A stretch of 17,314 nucleotides of DNA from CAZWDL01 sp964632995 (GCA_964632995.1 CAZWDL010000138.1:1-17314); one strand, 5' to 3'; shown: positions 1-9,160, counted from the stretch's first letter. The notes: generated by a model from the letters alone, not told the origin. Translations and numbers: made by a program.

Positions 1-1906
1 GGCGGTGGCAACGCCGTAGCCCGAGTCGAAGTCGAGCGCCATCACGCCGCAGTCGTTAAGCGGCAGCTGCAGCGGTCCGGCGCATTGCTGCTTGGCTACC
101 AGTCCGCCTACGCAGCGGTCCACCTTGTTGGTCAGCCAGTCTTTACAGGCGACGGCTTCCAGTTTGAGCATCTGTTCCAGGTACTGCTGCAACTGCTTGG
201 GATCGTAGTCGACATCGGCATAGTTTCTTTCGACCGTCTCGTCCGTCATCACCGTTTTCGGCGAGCTGCCGAAGAGGTCGGTCAGCGCCAGGTCCATCGG
301 TTTCTCTCCGGTGCTGGTTTTTTCGAAGACGAAGCGGCCGTCGCCGGTCACCTCGCCCACCACGTACATGGGCGAGCGCTCGCGCTCGGCGATATGCTTC
401 AGCAGCTCCAGGTATTCCGGAGCGATGATGAGGCCCATGCGCTCCTGCGATTCATTGCCGATGATCTCTTTCATAGAGAGCGTGGGATCGCCGATGGGCA
501 GTTTGTCGATATCGATTTTGCCGCCGGTGGCTTCCACCAGCTCCGAGAAGCAGTTGAGGTGGCCGCCCGCACCGTGGTCGTGGATGGCGACGATAGGGTT
601 TTCACCGCTTTCCACGAGGGCGCGGATAGTATTGGCGACGCGCTTTTGCATTTCGGGGTTGGAGCGCTGCACGGCGTTGAGCTCGATACCCGAGCTGTAC
701 TCGCCGGTGTCGGCGGAGGAGACGGCGGCGCCCCCCATGCCGATGCGGTAGTTGTCGCCGCCCAGCAGGACGATCGTCTTTCAAGGCTTGCTTTTCCTTA
801 CCCGAGCCGACACCGCCGGCCAGCATGATGACCTTGTCGAAACCCAGCTTGCGGGCGTGTTCTTCGTGCTCGAAGGTCAGCAGGGAGCCCGCGATGAGCG
901 GCTGTCCGAATTTGTTGCCGAAGTCGGAGGCGCCGTTGGAGGCTTTGATGAGGATATCCATCGGTGTCTGGTACAGCCAGGGGCGTTCGTCCATGGCTTT
1001 TTCCCAGGGGCGGTCGTCACGCAGGCGGGAGTAGGCCGTCATGTAGACGGCGGTGCCGCCCAAGGGCAGGGAGCCCTTGCCACCGGCCATACGATCGCGG
1101 ATCTCGCCGCCGGAGCCGGTGGCGGCACCATTAAAAGGTTCGACAGTCGTAGGGAAGTTGTGTGTCTCGGCTTTGAGGGAAACGACCGAGTCGAATTCCT
1201 TTTTCTCGTAGCTATCGGGATGGTCGGTCTCCTTCGGGGCAAATTGAGTCAGCCGGGGGCCTTTAAGGAAAGCGACGTTGTCTTTGTACGCCGAGACGAT
1301 GAAATTGGGGTTTTCCCTGGAAGTTTTCCGGATCATCGTGAAGAGCGATTCGGGCTGCTCCTCGCCGTCAATCACGAAGGTTCCGTTGAAGATTTTGTGC
1401 CGGCAGTGCTCGCTGTTGATCTGCGAGAAGCCGAAGACTTCCGAGTCGGTGAGCTTGCGGCCGAGGCGCTGCGAGACTTCTTCCAGATACTGCACCTCCT
1501 CTTCGTTGAGCGCCAGTCCTTCCGATTCATTATAGGCGGCGATATCCTCGATCTCCTCAATGGGTTCCGGCTCAATGTTGATGGTGAAGATGTCCTGGTG
1601 AAGTTCGCGGTATTTTTGCGTCAGCATCGGATCGAAGCCGTCCTCCTCCGCGCTCATCAGCTCGAACTTTTCGATACGGCGGATGCCTTCGATGCCCATG
1701 TTCTGGGTGATCTCGACGGCGTTGGTGCTCCAGGGGGTGATCATGGCGGCCCGCGGGCCGACATACAGTCCTTCGATGCGTTCGGCTTCGATGCGGGGCC
1801 GGTTGCCAAACAGCCAGGATAGTTTGTCTATGTCACCGGCCGCAGGCGCTGTATCGATTTGAACAGCATAAATCGTTTCGGCGGAACTTCCAAAGAAAAG
1901 GATCAT
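1..1906 (-). CDS. purL: Phosphoribosylformylglycinamidine synthase (large type), 5' part, apparent frameshift
   Basis: PurL converts FGAR, glutamine and ATP to FGAM in cytoplasmic purine synthesis. The start is ATG at 1906-1904 (MILFFGSS), where large-type PurL normally begins; an upstream in-frame extension to 2137 has no family resemblance. Visible motifs are VGPRAAMITPWSTNA, FSQINSEHCRH, KAETHNFPT and GGEIRDRMAGGKGS. The reading frame is good for 377 codons to 776, where codons for QALKD are followed by nonsense. From 774 another frame continues as IVLLGGDNYRIGMGGAAVS and runs to base 1 (258 codons; NPEMQKRVAN, IHDHGAGGHLN, GNESQERMG). About five residues normally found between the two parts are also missing, which fits a loss of about 17 nt. 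The C-terminal half, including the glutaminase domain, lies left of the window. Sequence error is as likely as a true mutation, since the gene is normally needed for purine synthesis. Confidence 0.93.
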
Positions 1907-2426
1907 CGTGCGTGTGGTTTGGATTTGCCGCAAAGGTCGGTGCTTCGAATGGAAAAACCCAGTGGTGAAAGAGGAAAATACAGGAGGAATTCGTGCCCGA
2001 GACTGCTTTTGGTTGGATTTTTCGATTGAATATGAAAGTTTGTAATAATATCGGGGCAAGATTGGGCCGCGATGCGGCCCTGCGTTCCTCTCAAGAGCCT
2101 TTGCAAGTAATGAGCCAAAGATTTCCGATTGCATCAAATGTTGTTCCGGATAAATAGGTCGACTGCAACTGATCGTTCATTTGGGAGGGGGCAGTAAGTC
2201 AGAAACAGAATAAAAAGGAGGATGGCAGGTTTGGGTGCCATGGGGCGGTGGTTTCATCAGCAAAAGAAAAGGGTGCGTACTACTTTTCAAATGTACCTAA
2301 AATTGCGCTACTTTTCAGGGGTTCACCCGGTTACTATTGGTTCTGTAGTTCTCACTCCCATCCGAACAAATCATCTGAGGGGTCCGTTGTCGAAATTGCT
2401 TTCATAACACTAAAACGCACACCACC
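1907..2426. other. Intergenic region, no gene recognised
   Basis: This divergent gap separates purL from the dehydrogenase remnant, so promoters for both should lie here, but I see no convincing promoter motif. It contains two copies of CTACTTTTCA (2280-2289 and 2308-2317) spaced 28 bp apart. An AGGAGG directly abuts an ATG at 2222, which is too close to act as a ribosome binding site. The open frames here have no family resemblance. Confidence 0.5.
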
Positions 2427-2597
2427 ATGAAAACCATTGTCATCGTGCATCCTCCCTTTATCAGCGAGACGGCGGAAGCCATGGGTATGGACGCGAGCCC
2501 CTGGCCCAAAGCGGCGACCGCAGCTAAGGCTTACCTCAAAGCGATAGAAGGTGACGCTAATGGGGAAGCGGTGTTTGTGGGAGGGTATGCGCCCTGA
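2427..2597 (+). pseudogene. Short-chain dehydrogenase remnant (first residues fused to C-terminus)
   Basis: This is a 56-codon frame from ATG 2427 to TGA 2595-2597. Residues 1-7 (MKTIVIV) read like the first Rossmann strand at the very start of an SDR protein, which would normally continue into a glycine-rich GATGxxG motif. Here it passes straight into HPPFISETAEAMGMDAS, then AAKAYLKAIEGDANGEAV and VGGYAP, which resemble the last 50 or so residues of NAD(P)-dependent SDR proteins of about 200 aa. The glycine motif, the YxxxK catalytic centre and roughly 140-150 residues are absent. I infer an in-frame internal deletion that left the start codon and tail. It cannot be an active oxidoreductase. 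An independent small protein is possible but less likely. It lies 73 bp before the efflux gene on the same strand. Confidence 0.6.
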
Positions 2598-2670
2598 GTG
2601 CCTGGAGCAGATGAACATACCTTCACCTCTTCTGTTGAAAATGATTGAGCCAAAGTCTTAAATCATTGAC

Positions 2671-4173
2671 ATGGAAGAAGTTAGGGGGCGAGGGTGGAAA
2701 TGCATCCTTTTTATTTTACGATATCCGGTTACCCTTGCCGAACGCGGTTACGTTCCTGCAATTCGCCTATCTGGGATAAACCGCATCAGACTCTTTTCGC
2801 AAAAGCACTGCTACCTATCCATTTTTCTCAGCTTTAGCGTTGCTTTGTTCTACGGTTGCGCTCCGAAAACCACGGAAGCTACGCTACCAGTAGAAGCCCC
2901 GGACACCTTCTCCAATACCGGCGATTTGCAACTCCCGGAACGCTGGTGGACCACTTTGGACGACCCCCAGCTTAATAATCTGATTGACAGCGCCCTGGTA
3001 GCGAATTTCGACTTACAAGTCGCCTGGGATCGCCTCCAGGCGGCGCAGGCGGTGATCAAAAGAGAATCAGCACCTCTGCTCCCCCAGATCGATGCTTCGC
3101 TACAGACTGGCATCAGCTTTCCGCAGCCGGATTTTGTCGGTGGTGAAAATACCCGGCTGGGATTACAGGCAGAATACGAACTCGATCTATGGGGCCGCAT
3201 CCGGGCCTCGGTGGAAGCCGAACGATTTCGCTTCAACGCCACGCTGAGCGATTACCAGGCTGCCGCCATCTCCCTTTCCGCGGAGATCGCCCTCACCTGG
3301 TACCGGCTACTTGAAGCGCGCAGCCAGGCGGCGCTCATCGACCGGCAAATCGAAACGAACGAACAGATACTCAGCCTTCTGGAAACCCGCCTGGGGCGCG
3401 GGCAGGTACAGGGGGTGGATATTATCCGGCAACGGCAGCTCCTCGAAGCTACCCGCGAACAACGCGCCTTCGCGGAAGCCGACGTTCAGGTTTTGGAAAA
3501 CCAGCTATCCGTACTAAGCGGACGGCCTCCACAGCGGGGTATCAACAATCAATCAGAAAATTTACCCGCGCTGCCGCCCCTGCCCGAAACGGGCGTCCCC
3601 ATAGAACTGGTGCGTCGCCGCCCCGATATACAGAGCGCCTATTTCCGACTGAAGGCAGCCGACCGGGATCTGGCAGCGGCGATCAGCAGCAAATATCCCC
3701 GTTTGTCGATCAGCGGCAATGCCTCTTTGCGATCGAATAGTTTTGACAACCTGCTGCAGGAATTCGCCTACTCCTTCGCGGGCAATATTCTCGCACCCAT
3801 CTTCTACGGCGGCCGGCTCAACGCTGAGGTCGACCGCAACGAGGCCGTCAAACAGCAGCGCCTGTACGAATACGGACAAGCTGTACTAATTGCCTTCCAA
3901 GAAGTGGAGGACGCCCTGATCCAGGAGCAAAAACAGCGAGAAAGCATACAATTCCTGGAGAAACAGGTGAACCTGGCCCGGCAGGCCTATGATCGATTGC
4001 GCACCGGATACCTCAACGGCACCAGTAATTACCTCGACGTGCTCACCGCCCTGGATCAAGAACAGCAGCTGCGCCGCGACCTGCTGTCCGCAAATCTCAT
4101 CCTGCTGGAATTCCGCATCGCGTTGTACCGGGCGCTGGCGGGAAGTATTGAGACGGAGCAGGATGCGGGGTGA
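2671..4173 (+). CDS. RND efflux outer-membrane factor, NodT/OprM-type lipoprotein (TolC family)
   Basis: This is the trimeric outer-membrane channel of a tripartite efflux pump. The protein has a lipoprotein signal: hydrophobic LSIFLSFSVALF followed by a lipobox ending at Cys63 (FYGC). Typical family blocks follow: WWTTLDDPQLNNLID, the first helical repeat (SALVANFDLQVAWDRLQAAQA), YELDLWGRIR, then LVRRRPDIQSAYFRLKAADRDL, and the second repeat ending in DVLTALDQEQQLRRDLL. Length from Cys63 is normal. The start is problematic. ATG 2671 is the only ATG in frame and forces a 50-residue leader before the hydrophobic core. A natural signal peptide would begin at the ATA codon 2776-2778 (INRIRLFSQK). 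The gene is followed after 97 bp by a truncated adaptor. The substrate cannot be told; no metal-binding motif is obvious. Confidence 0.93.
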   Translation: MEEVRGRGWKCILFILRYPVTLAERGYVPAIRLSGINRIRLFSQKHCYLSIFLSFSVALFYGCAPKTTEATLPVEAPDTFSNTGDLQLPERWWTTLDDPQLNNLIDSALVANFDLQVAWDRLQAAQAVIKRESAPLLPQIDASLQTGISFPQPDFVGGENTRLGLQAEYELDLWGRIRASVEAERFRFNATLSDYQAAAISLSAEIALTWYRLLEARSQAALIDRQIETNEQILSLLETRLGRGQVQGVDIIRQRQLLEATREQRAFAEADVQVLENQLSVLSGRPPQRGINNQSENLPALPPLPETGVPIELVRRRPDIQSAYFRLKAADRDLAAAISSKYPRLSISGNASLRSNSFDNLLQEFAYSFAGNILAPIFYGGRLNAEVDRNEAVKQQRLYEYGQAVLIAFQEVEDALIQEQKQRESIQFLEKQVNLARQAYDRLRTGYLNGTSNYLDVLTALDQEQQLRRDLLSANLILLEFRIALYRALAGSIETEQDAG

Positions 4174-4270
4174 AGGGAAGTCGGCCATACGGCTCTTCGC
4201 TTCGCTCCGAGAAGTCGAAAGGCAAAAAGCAGGTGTTTGGAAAACAGCTTTTTACGATACAATTAACTTT

Positions 4271-4945
4271 ATGAACTGGAAAAAGACCTTGCTCATCTCT
4301 ATTATCATTCTGCTCGTGGGAGCGGGTGTCACGGTGCTCATCTTTAAGACCGAGCCGGAAGCACAGCGTGCCGGTGCGACCAAGAAAACGGCCATGCTGG
4401 TGGATGTCACGCCCGTCGAGCGGGGGACTTACCGGCCGACCATTGTGACGACGGGCAGCGTTCAGGCAGCGGAGGATATCATGCTAAGCCCCCGCGTCAG
4501 CGGATTGATCATCAGCCGTCCCCCTGCCTTTGTGCCCGGCGGGTTCGTCCGCAAAGGACAAACCCTGCTGCAGATTGACCCGGCAGATTTTGAGAATACG
4601 TTGCAACTGCGAAAGAGCGAATTGGAACAGGCCAACTCCGACTTGAAAATAGAGATGGGGCAGCAGGAAGTAGCCCGCCAGGATTACCTGCTGCTCGGCG
4701 ATACGCTGCCCGAGGAGGAACGAGCACTGGTGCTTCGCCAACCGCAACTGCAAGCGGTAAAGGCAAGGGTAAAGGCGGCACAGGCCAATGTAAGGCAGGC
4801 GGAACTGGCACTGGAGCGGACTGCGATCAAAGCCCCCTTCGACGCACAGGTCATCACCCGTAACGCCAACGTCGGCTCGCAGGTGTCGTCGGCGATGCAG
4901 CTCGGCCGCCTCGTCGGTGTGGAGGAGTACCTGGGTGGTGGCTAG
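4271..4945 (+). CDS. Efflux periplasmic adaptor (HlyD/MFP family), truncated at C-terminus
   Basis: This should be the membrane-fusion protein linking an inner-membrane RND pump to the outer-membrane factor just upstream. ATG 4271 gives a membrane anchor (residues 5-24), then the first half of the lipoyl domain (SPRVSGLI, FVRKGQTLLQIDPADF, residues 73-107), an alpha-helical hairpin (about 108-182) and the second lipoyl half (AIKAPFDAQVITRNANVGSQV). It ends at residue 224 in LVGVEEYLGGG and TAG, whereas family members reach about 350-400 aa with beta-barrel and membrane-proximal domains. Dropping one C after the Tyr codon would give EEYWVVAS, with the Trp expected at that position, but a stop follows at once in that frame too. 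So the truncation is not only a frameshift. No RND pump gene follows. It is probably non-functional. Confidence 0.88.
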   Translation: MNWKKTLLISIIILLVGAGVTVLIFKTEPEAQRAGATKKTAMLVDVTPVERGTYRPTIVTTGSVQAAEDIMLSPRVSGLIISRPPAFVPGGFVRKGQTLLQIDPADFENTLQLRKSELEQANSDLKIEMGQQEVARQDYLLLGDTLPEEERALVLRQPQLQAVKARVKAAQANVRQAELALERTAIKAPFDAQVITRNANVGSQVSSAMQLGRLVGVEEYLGGG

Positions 4946-5092
4946 TTAGGGGAGCCAAGACACATTTACGAAACTGCAGAATCCGGCTTTTTCTCTTTTT
5001 CGTAAAAAAGCGGGAAACAGACGAACAGTGGAACATTCTTCGCTTTCCCGTCATTTTAAATAACACGATCACCAAATACAATTCCTTCAACT

Positions 5093-5530
5093 ATGGATGA
5101 CGCCGGCCCAACATCTGCCAAACCTCTATATGCGAATTTTCTGGAAAAGAAAAGTACATACAACCTGACCCGTCATTTCTGGAAAGAGCAGTTTGAAGCC
5201 GTTTTTGCCGTTTTTGAGCATCCTTACCAGGCTTATCACGAGGAACAAAACTACAACGGGGATCCCATCTTTACGGCTTACTTCCCCTCCATGGGGCGAT
5301 CCGTACGCATTAAGCAGCGGGCGCCGGAGCGGGAACAACTGAAAATCGATGCTCAGCTAGGACAGGTTTCACCGGACCTACTGGATCAGCCGGTAACAGA
5401 GCTGCAAATCGACCTGGTGTTATCCAAACAGAGCGCTAATCTGACCCGCCAGCTGCTCCGGCAGTGGATTATCGCCTTCCTGCCGGCTGAAAAGATGGAA
5501 AAAGAAATCAGGAAAAGGTTGAAAGATTAG
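5093..5530 (+). CDS. Hypothetical protein, 145 aa
   Basis: I do not recognise this protein. The frame runs from ATG 5093 (MDDAGPTSAKPLY) to TAG 5528-5530. It has no signal peptide or membrane segment, so it is probably cytoplasmic. It is rich in aromatic and charged residues in the first half (FWKEQFEAVFAVFEHPYQAYHEE) and ends in a basic helix (EKMEKEIRKRLKD). The 147 bp before it are AT-rich and contain no Shine-Dalgarno sequence. Its stop overlaps the stop of the convergent glucosaminidase by 4 bp (TTAG at 5527-5530). Codon use looks like that of its neighbours, which supports a real gene. Confidence 0.7.
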   Translation: MDDAGPTSAKPLYANFLEKKSTYNLTRHFWKEQFEAVFAVFEHPYQAYHEEQNYNGDPIFTAYFPSMGRSVRIKQRAPEREQLKIDAQLGQVSPDLLDQPVTELQIDLVLSKQSANLTRQLLRQWIIAFLPAEKMEKEIRKRLKD

Positions 5531-6075
5531 TACAGGCGATATTGTTGTATTACGCGGATCAGCTTTTTCGCGTAGTGCGGATCGGTGGCGTAACCGCTAT
5601 CCTGCAGGCTCTGCGCCCAGCGCGCATAGTCACCAGGATGGTGATCGAACAAGTTTCGGTAGCGTTCCTCCGAGCTGAGCAGCCGGGCAAAATCGCGAAA
5701 ACTGCCGCGGGGGTCATCGTAGGCCCGAAAACAAGCCTTAACGGTACGGGCGCGCCGGTTGACAAACTCCTGCGTCGGCAGACAACAGGTCGGCTGAGAA
5801 CTATTGTCAGCTTTAATCCCAAAAAAGTTATTCGAGCGCTGCGTCAGCTCGGAGCTACCCCAGGAGCTCTCCAGCGCCCCCACCGCTAAAATGAGCGGCG
5901 CCGGAACCCCCGACTGCATACTGACCTCCTGCGCCATGCCCGAATATCGCTGCACAAAAGCATGCACATGACCGGGCCGCCCCTGCGCCGCGCGCCGGTC
6001 GTGATACCAGTCCATCACCCAGAAGAGCACATAAATGGAGAGAGCAATGACGATGAGTCGGCGTAATAAACTCAT
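5527..6075 (-). CDS. Membrane-anchored glucosaminidase-domain protein (GH73-like), 182 aa
   Basis: This is probably a peptidoglycan-cleaving N-acetylglucosaminidase acting in the periplasm or cell wall. ATG 6075 (MSLLRRLIVIALS) gives an N-terminal membrane segment (residues 6-21); an ATG eight codons upstream (6099) is an alternative. The catalytic region is AVGALESSWGSSEL, with the likely general-acid Glu69, followed by the characteristic SNNFFGIK, a cysteine pair in PTCCLP, VKACFRAYDDPRGSFRDFARLLSS, and a C-terminal SGYATDPHYAKKLIRVIQQY. All are typical of the glucosaminidase (FlgJ/AcmA-like) fold. Upstream (6157-6180) lies an 8-bp inverted repeat TCGAAAAT/ATTTTCGA that could be an operator (inference). 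A paralogue lies at 13939-14511. Confidence 0.9.
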   Translation of the reverse strand: MSLLRRLIVIALSIYVLFWVMDWYHDRRAAQGRPGHVHAFVQRYSGMAQEVSMQSGVPAPLILAVGALESSWGSSELTQRSNNFFGIKADNSSQPTCCLPTQEFVNRRARTVKACFRAYDDPRGSFRDFARLLSSEERYRNLFDHHPGDYARWAQSLQDSGYATDPHYAKKLIRVIQQYRLY

Positions 6076-6779
6076 TATTGAGGATTGATAAATTCTCATA
6101 AATCATGCCTGCTGAAGCCTTTCCCAATACGAAGTAAAAATAAAAATATTTCATTATCGAAAATAAAATTGCATTTTCGACTAAAAACCTCTTATTTTAG
6201 TGTTGTGAAAGCAAATCAACTACTTTGTTGATTGCTCCGTCTACCCCATGAGCGAAAAAGGCAACTAATTCGCTCCCCTGCTCAAACACTACCCAGTAAC
6301 TAAATTCACCTCACCGCCACCTGATTCCCATCAGCGACATTGCTGGCTGATCGACCTGTTTGCATTGCCGAAGAGAAGCTCGCTTGGCTAAAATACGTCA
6401 GAAAAATTTGCTTTGAGTAGTCTGTTTTATAAACCAAATGCCTCCGTTATGAGAAAACAAACTTTACACCTTCCTCTACGGCATTCCCTGTTTTTGATTA
6501 AGCTATAACTTTTCAGACTACATAAGGTAGTCAGGATACTCATTCCGCTTTGACGGCTGCTATCCTGTACTATCCGTCTCCATAGGTTACAACAGGTTAA
6601 TCAAATCAAAACCAAGTACTATGCTGCCGTATCTCCATCCGCCCTGAATTCATTTTGGCCTGGCGCCAGACTATTAGGAACATAGTCGGCCAGCTGTTTT
6701 TCTATCACTATTGAGAAAACTTAAAGGCTGTGGAGCCAATCGCTGTACAGCTTCAAATTACCAAAACAAAAATTCTCCC
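6076..6779. other. Divergent intergenic region with several small inverted repeats
   Basis: About 700 bp separate the glucosaminidase and the large secreted-protein gene, and I recognise no gene. Structures seen are TCGAAAAT/ATTTTCGA (6157-6180), CTAAAA/TTTTAG (6181-6200), a small hairpin ATCAAC/GTTGAT (6215-6232) and GACTAC/GTAGTC (6516-6532). GTAGTCTG at 6417-6424 is also complementary to CAGACTAC at 6514-6521. An 18-codon frame from ATG 6450 begins like a basic leader (MRKQTLHLPLR) but stops at once. Promoters for the flanking genes presumably lie here; I cannot place them. Confidence 0.5.
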
Positions 6780-7118
6780 ATGCAAATCAAACATTTACTT
6801 CATCGATTAACATCCCGCTCGCTGCGTAAGATGTTATTTGACGCTTTTCTTCTTAGGAAAAAAGCACCATTTCCAGGACAACGGTCCTTTGGTTATTCCT
6901 TCTTCATACACGGAATATTCCTTTTTACCCTCCTGGCAGGTAATATTGGCAACCTCAGTGCTCAAAGCTCCCATCCATGCTATAGAACTTCCAATTGCAC
7001 AGCGAATGATGTGATTATTACTGAAGTTTTTCTGAGCGATGAAAATGGAGAACGGTTGACAACAACTGCCTGCGAGGGGGTCCTCCCGGTAAATACCTTC
7101 CTATGCGTAACGTTTCAG

Positions 7119-7142
7119 AACAACAACAACAACAACAACAAC
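7119..7142 (+). repeat. (AAC)8 trinucleotide microsatellite encoding eight Asn
   Basis: Eight perfect AAC codons lie in frame in the N-terminal domain of the secreted repeat protein, between CVTFQ and SERSG. Unit length three means that copy-number change would alter a poly-Asn loop without shifting frame. Confidence 0.95.
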
Positions 7143-8019
7143 AGTGAGCGTAGTGGTGTGTATTTAACCGGAACCATCGTCTCCGGAGCTTCTTCTCTTA
7201 CCATAGAAGAGTGTTTTGACATCCTCATACCCGCAAATGAAACAGCAACTGCCTGTATCTCTACCCCCTTCCCCTGGTCTTGCGACGAAAGTGTTACCCT
7301 TGAAAATGCTTTGACCGTATGGGGCGTCGCTTCCGGTCCTGTATGCCCGGGAGGGAGTATCAACTGTAGCGCAACGACTAAAGCCAAGTGTAAAGAGTGG
7401 GACCCTATTGAAGTCACCACTCCACTTGTCGCCAAGTTTCGTGTTGAATCAGAATGCCTTGACCAGAGCTTTGCAACAGCCACTTTTACCGATGAATCTT
7501 TCGGAGGGCAGGAGCCTTATACTTATTCCTGAGACTTTGGGGCAGACGCCTCCCCCGCTGCAGCCACCGGTCCCGGTCCTCATGTAGTCAACTATTCCGT
7601 GGGAGGGGATAAAACCGCCGGCCTTACGGTGACCGACTCTAGTGATCCTCAACAAGTAAGTGATGATTCCCAGACATTTACTATTGAAAAATGCTGTGAA
7701 TTCTTCGCAGAATGTAAAGCAACCACCCCCGTTCCCGTAGAGGGCTGCAGTACGGCTGACCTGCCGGAAAACCTACCCGCTATTGAAGATCTACGCCAAT
7801 GTTTCTACCACCCCTTGCGGAACGATTACCCTGATACAGACTAACCAGCAGATCATCTCAGATGACCTGTGTAGCACCAGCGGTATTGAAGTCGTACGGA
7901 CCTTTCTCCTATTCGACGATCTCGACGGTGACGGGGAACTCAACCCGGAAGAAGACGATCCGGATCATCCAGATGACGCCGTGTCTTGCACCCTTACTTA
8001 TGTGATCAGAGATCTTTCA

Positions 8020-9160
8020 CTTCCTGAAATCACCTGCCCCAAACCGGTGACCATATCCTGCGATGCCAGCCTGAATCCCAGTGAAAATGATGCGCTAGGG
8101 GAGGCCACCGCTACCGATAACTGCGGAGGAGAAATTGAAATCACCTACGAGGATGATTCACGGAACTCACCGGCTGTAATAACACCGGCACCATTACCCG
8201 TACCTGGACAGCAACAGACGCCTGTGAATTACAGGCTACCTGTGAACAGATAATCACCGTCGTCGATGAACTGGCGCCTAAGATCACCTGTCCGGATCCC
8301 GTTACCATCGCCTGCGACGATAGCACCGACCCCGATGTGAATGAACTCCTCGGCAAGGCTACCGCTACCGATAATTGCGATGCGATGGTGGATATCAATT
8401 ACAGCGATGTAATCACTGGTGATGATGACGAATGTCCCAGCGAGTATACGATCACGAGAACCTGGACGGCAACAGACGATTGCGAATTGTCATCGGATTG
8501 CGTTCAGATAACTGCGACGCTTCTGTGCTCCTCGATTTCTCACAGGAAACCACCGGCGATGACGATGACTGCCCCAGCGAGTACACCATCACGCGCACCT
8601 GGTCCGCACAAGACTGCGCCGGAAACCCGCTGTCGCATACGCAGATCATCACCGTAGTGGACAATACCGCTCCCGAGTTTGTCGAAACGCTACCGGAGGA
8701 GATGATCATTGCACAATGTGACAACATTCCCGCCGCTGCCAAGCTTACTGCGATGGATAACTGTGATGAGATGGTAGAAGTAATGTTCGAAGAGACAATA
8801 GACGATCGGGACGAATGCGAAGCTACCTATACGATCAACAGAAAGTGGACAGTCAGCGATTGTGCCGGCAACAGTAATGAGCATACTCAAAAGGTGATGG
8901 TCATTGACAACACGCCACCAGTCTTAAGCATGACGCCCGCAGATATTACAGTAGAATGCGATGCCATCCCCGATCCGCCGGTTATTGAAGCAACGGACAA
9001 TTGTGATCCGGATGTCGTGGTATTACCGGAAGAAGTGCGAATTGATGGAGCGTGCCCGAACGAATACACGCTGGAACGTACCTGGACGGCTACCGACTGT
9101 GCTGGTAATACGGTCAGTCATACTCAGGTTATTACGGTCGAGGACAATACGGCGCCGACC
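8020..9160 (+). repeat. Tandem HYR-like protein repeats, about 80 codons each
   Basis: Units begin near 8020 (LPEITCPKPVT), 8274 (APKITCPDPVT), 8669 (APEFVETLPEE), 8915 (PPVLSMTPADI) and 9152 (APTCTLPSEY). Spacing is about 240-255 bp, except for one 395-bp interval where a unit appears to have lost 100-120 bp. Each unit carries a CD near its start, an A-T-DNCD block in the middle and a TRTW-A-DC block near its end. Such repeats form beta-sandwich stalks in Bacteroidota surface proteins. Confidence 0.85.

Noticed and set aside
770..780. Programmed frameshifting in purL
   Set aside because: There is no slippery heptamer or downstream structure, and residues are missing in addition to the shift.
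85..1822. Long plus-strand open frames (85-828, 752-1822)
   Set aside because: They lie antisense to purL, whose minus-strand translation matches a known family throughout; the plus-strand products are low-information shadows.
2222..2407. Small frame preceded by AGGAGG
   Set aside because: The AGGAGG directly touches the ATG, the product resembles nothing, and an overlapping frame is equally open.
7530..7532. TGA read as tryptophan (altered genetic code or recoding)
   Set aside because: TGA serves as the normal stop of the outer-membrane factor (4171-4173) and of the secreted-protein frame (10464-10466), Trp is otherwise TGG, and there are four other lesions in the same gene.
8020..9160. 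CRISPR-like array
   Set aside because: The periodicity of about 240-255 bp is a diverged protein-domain repeat in frame, with no conserved short repeats and spacers.
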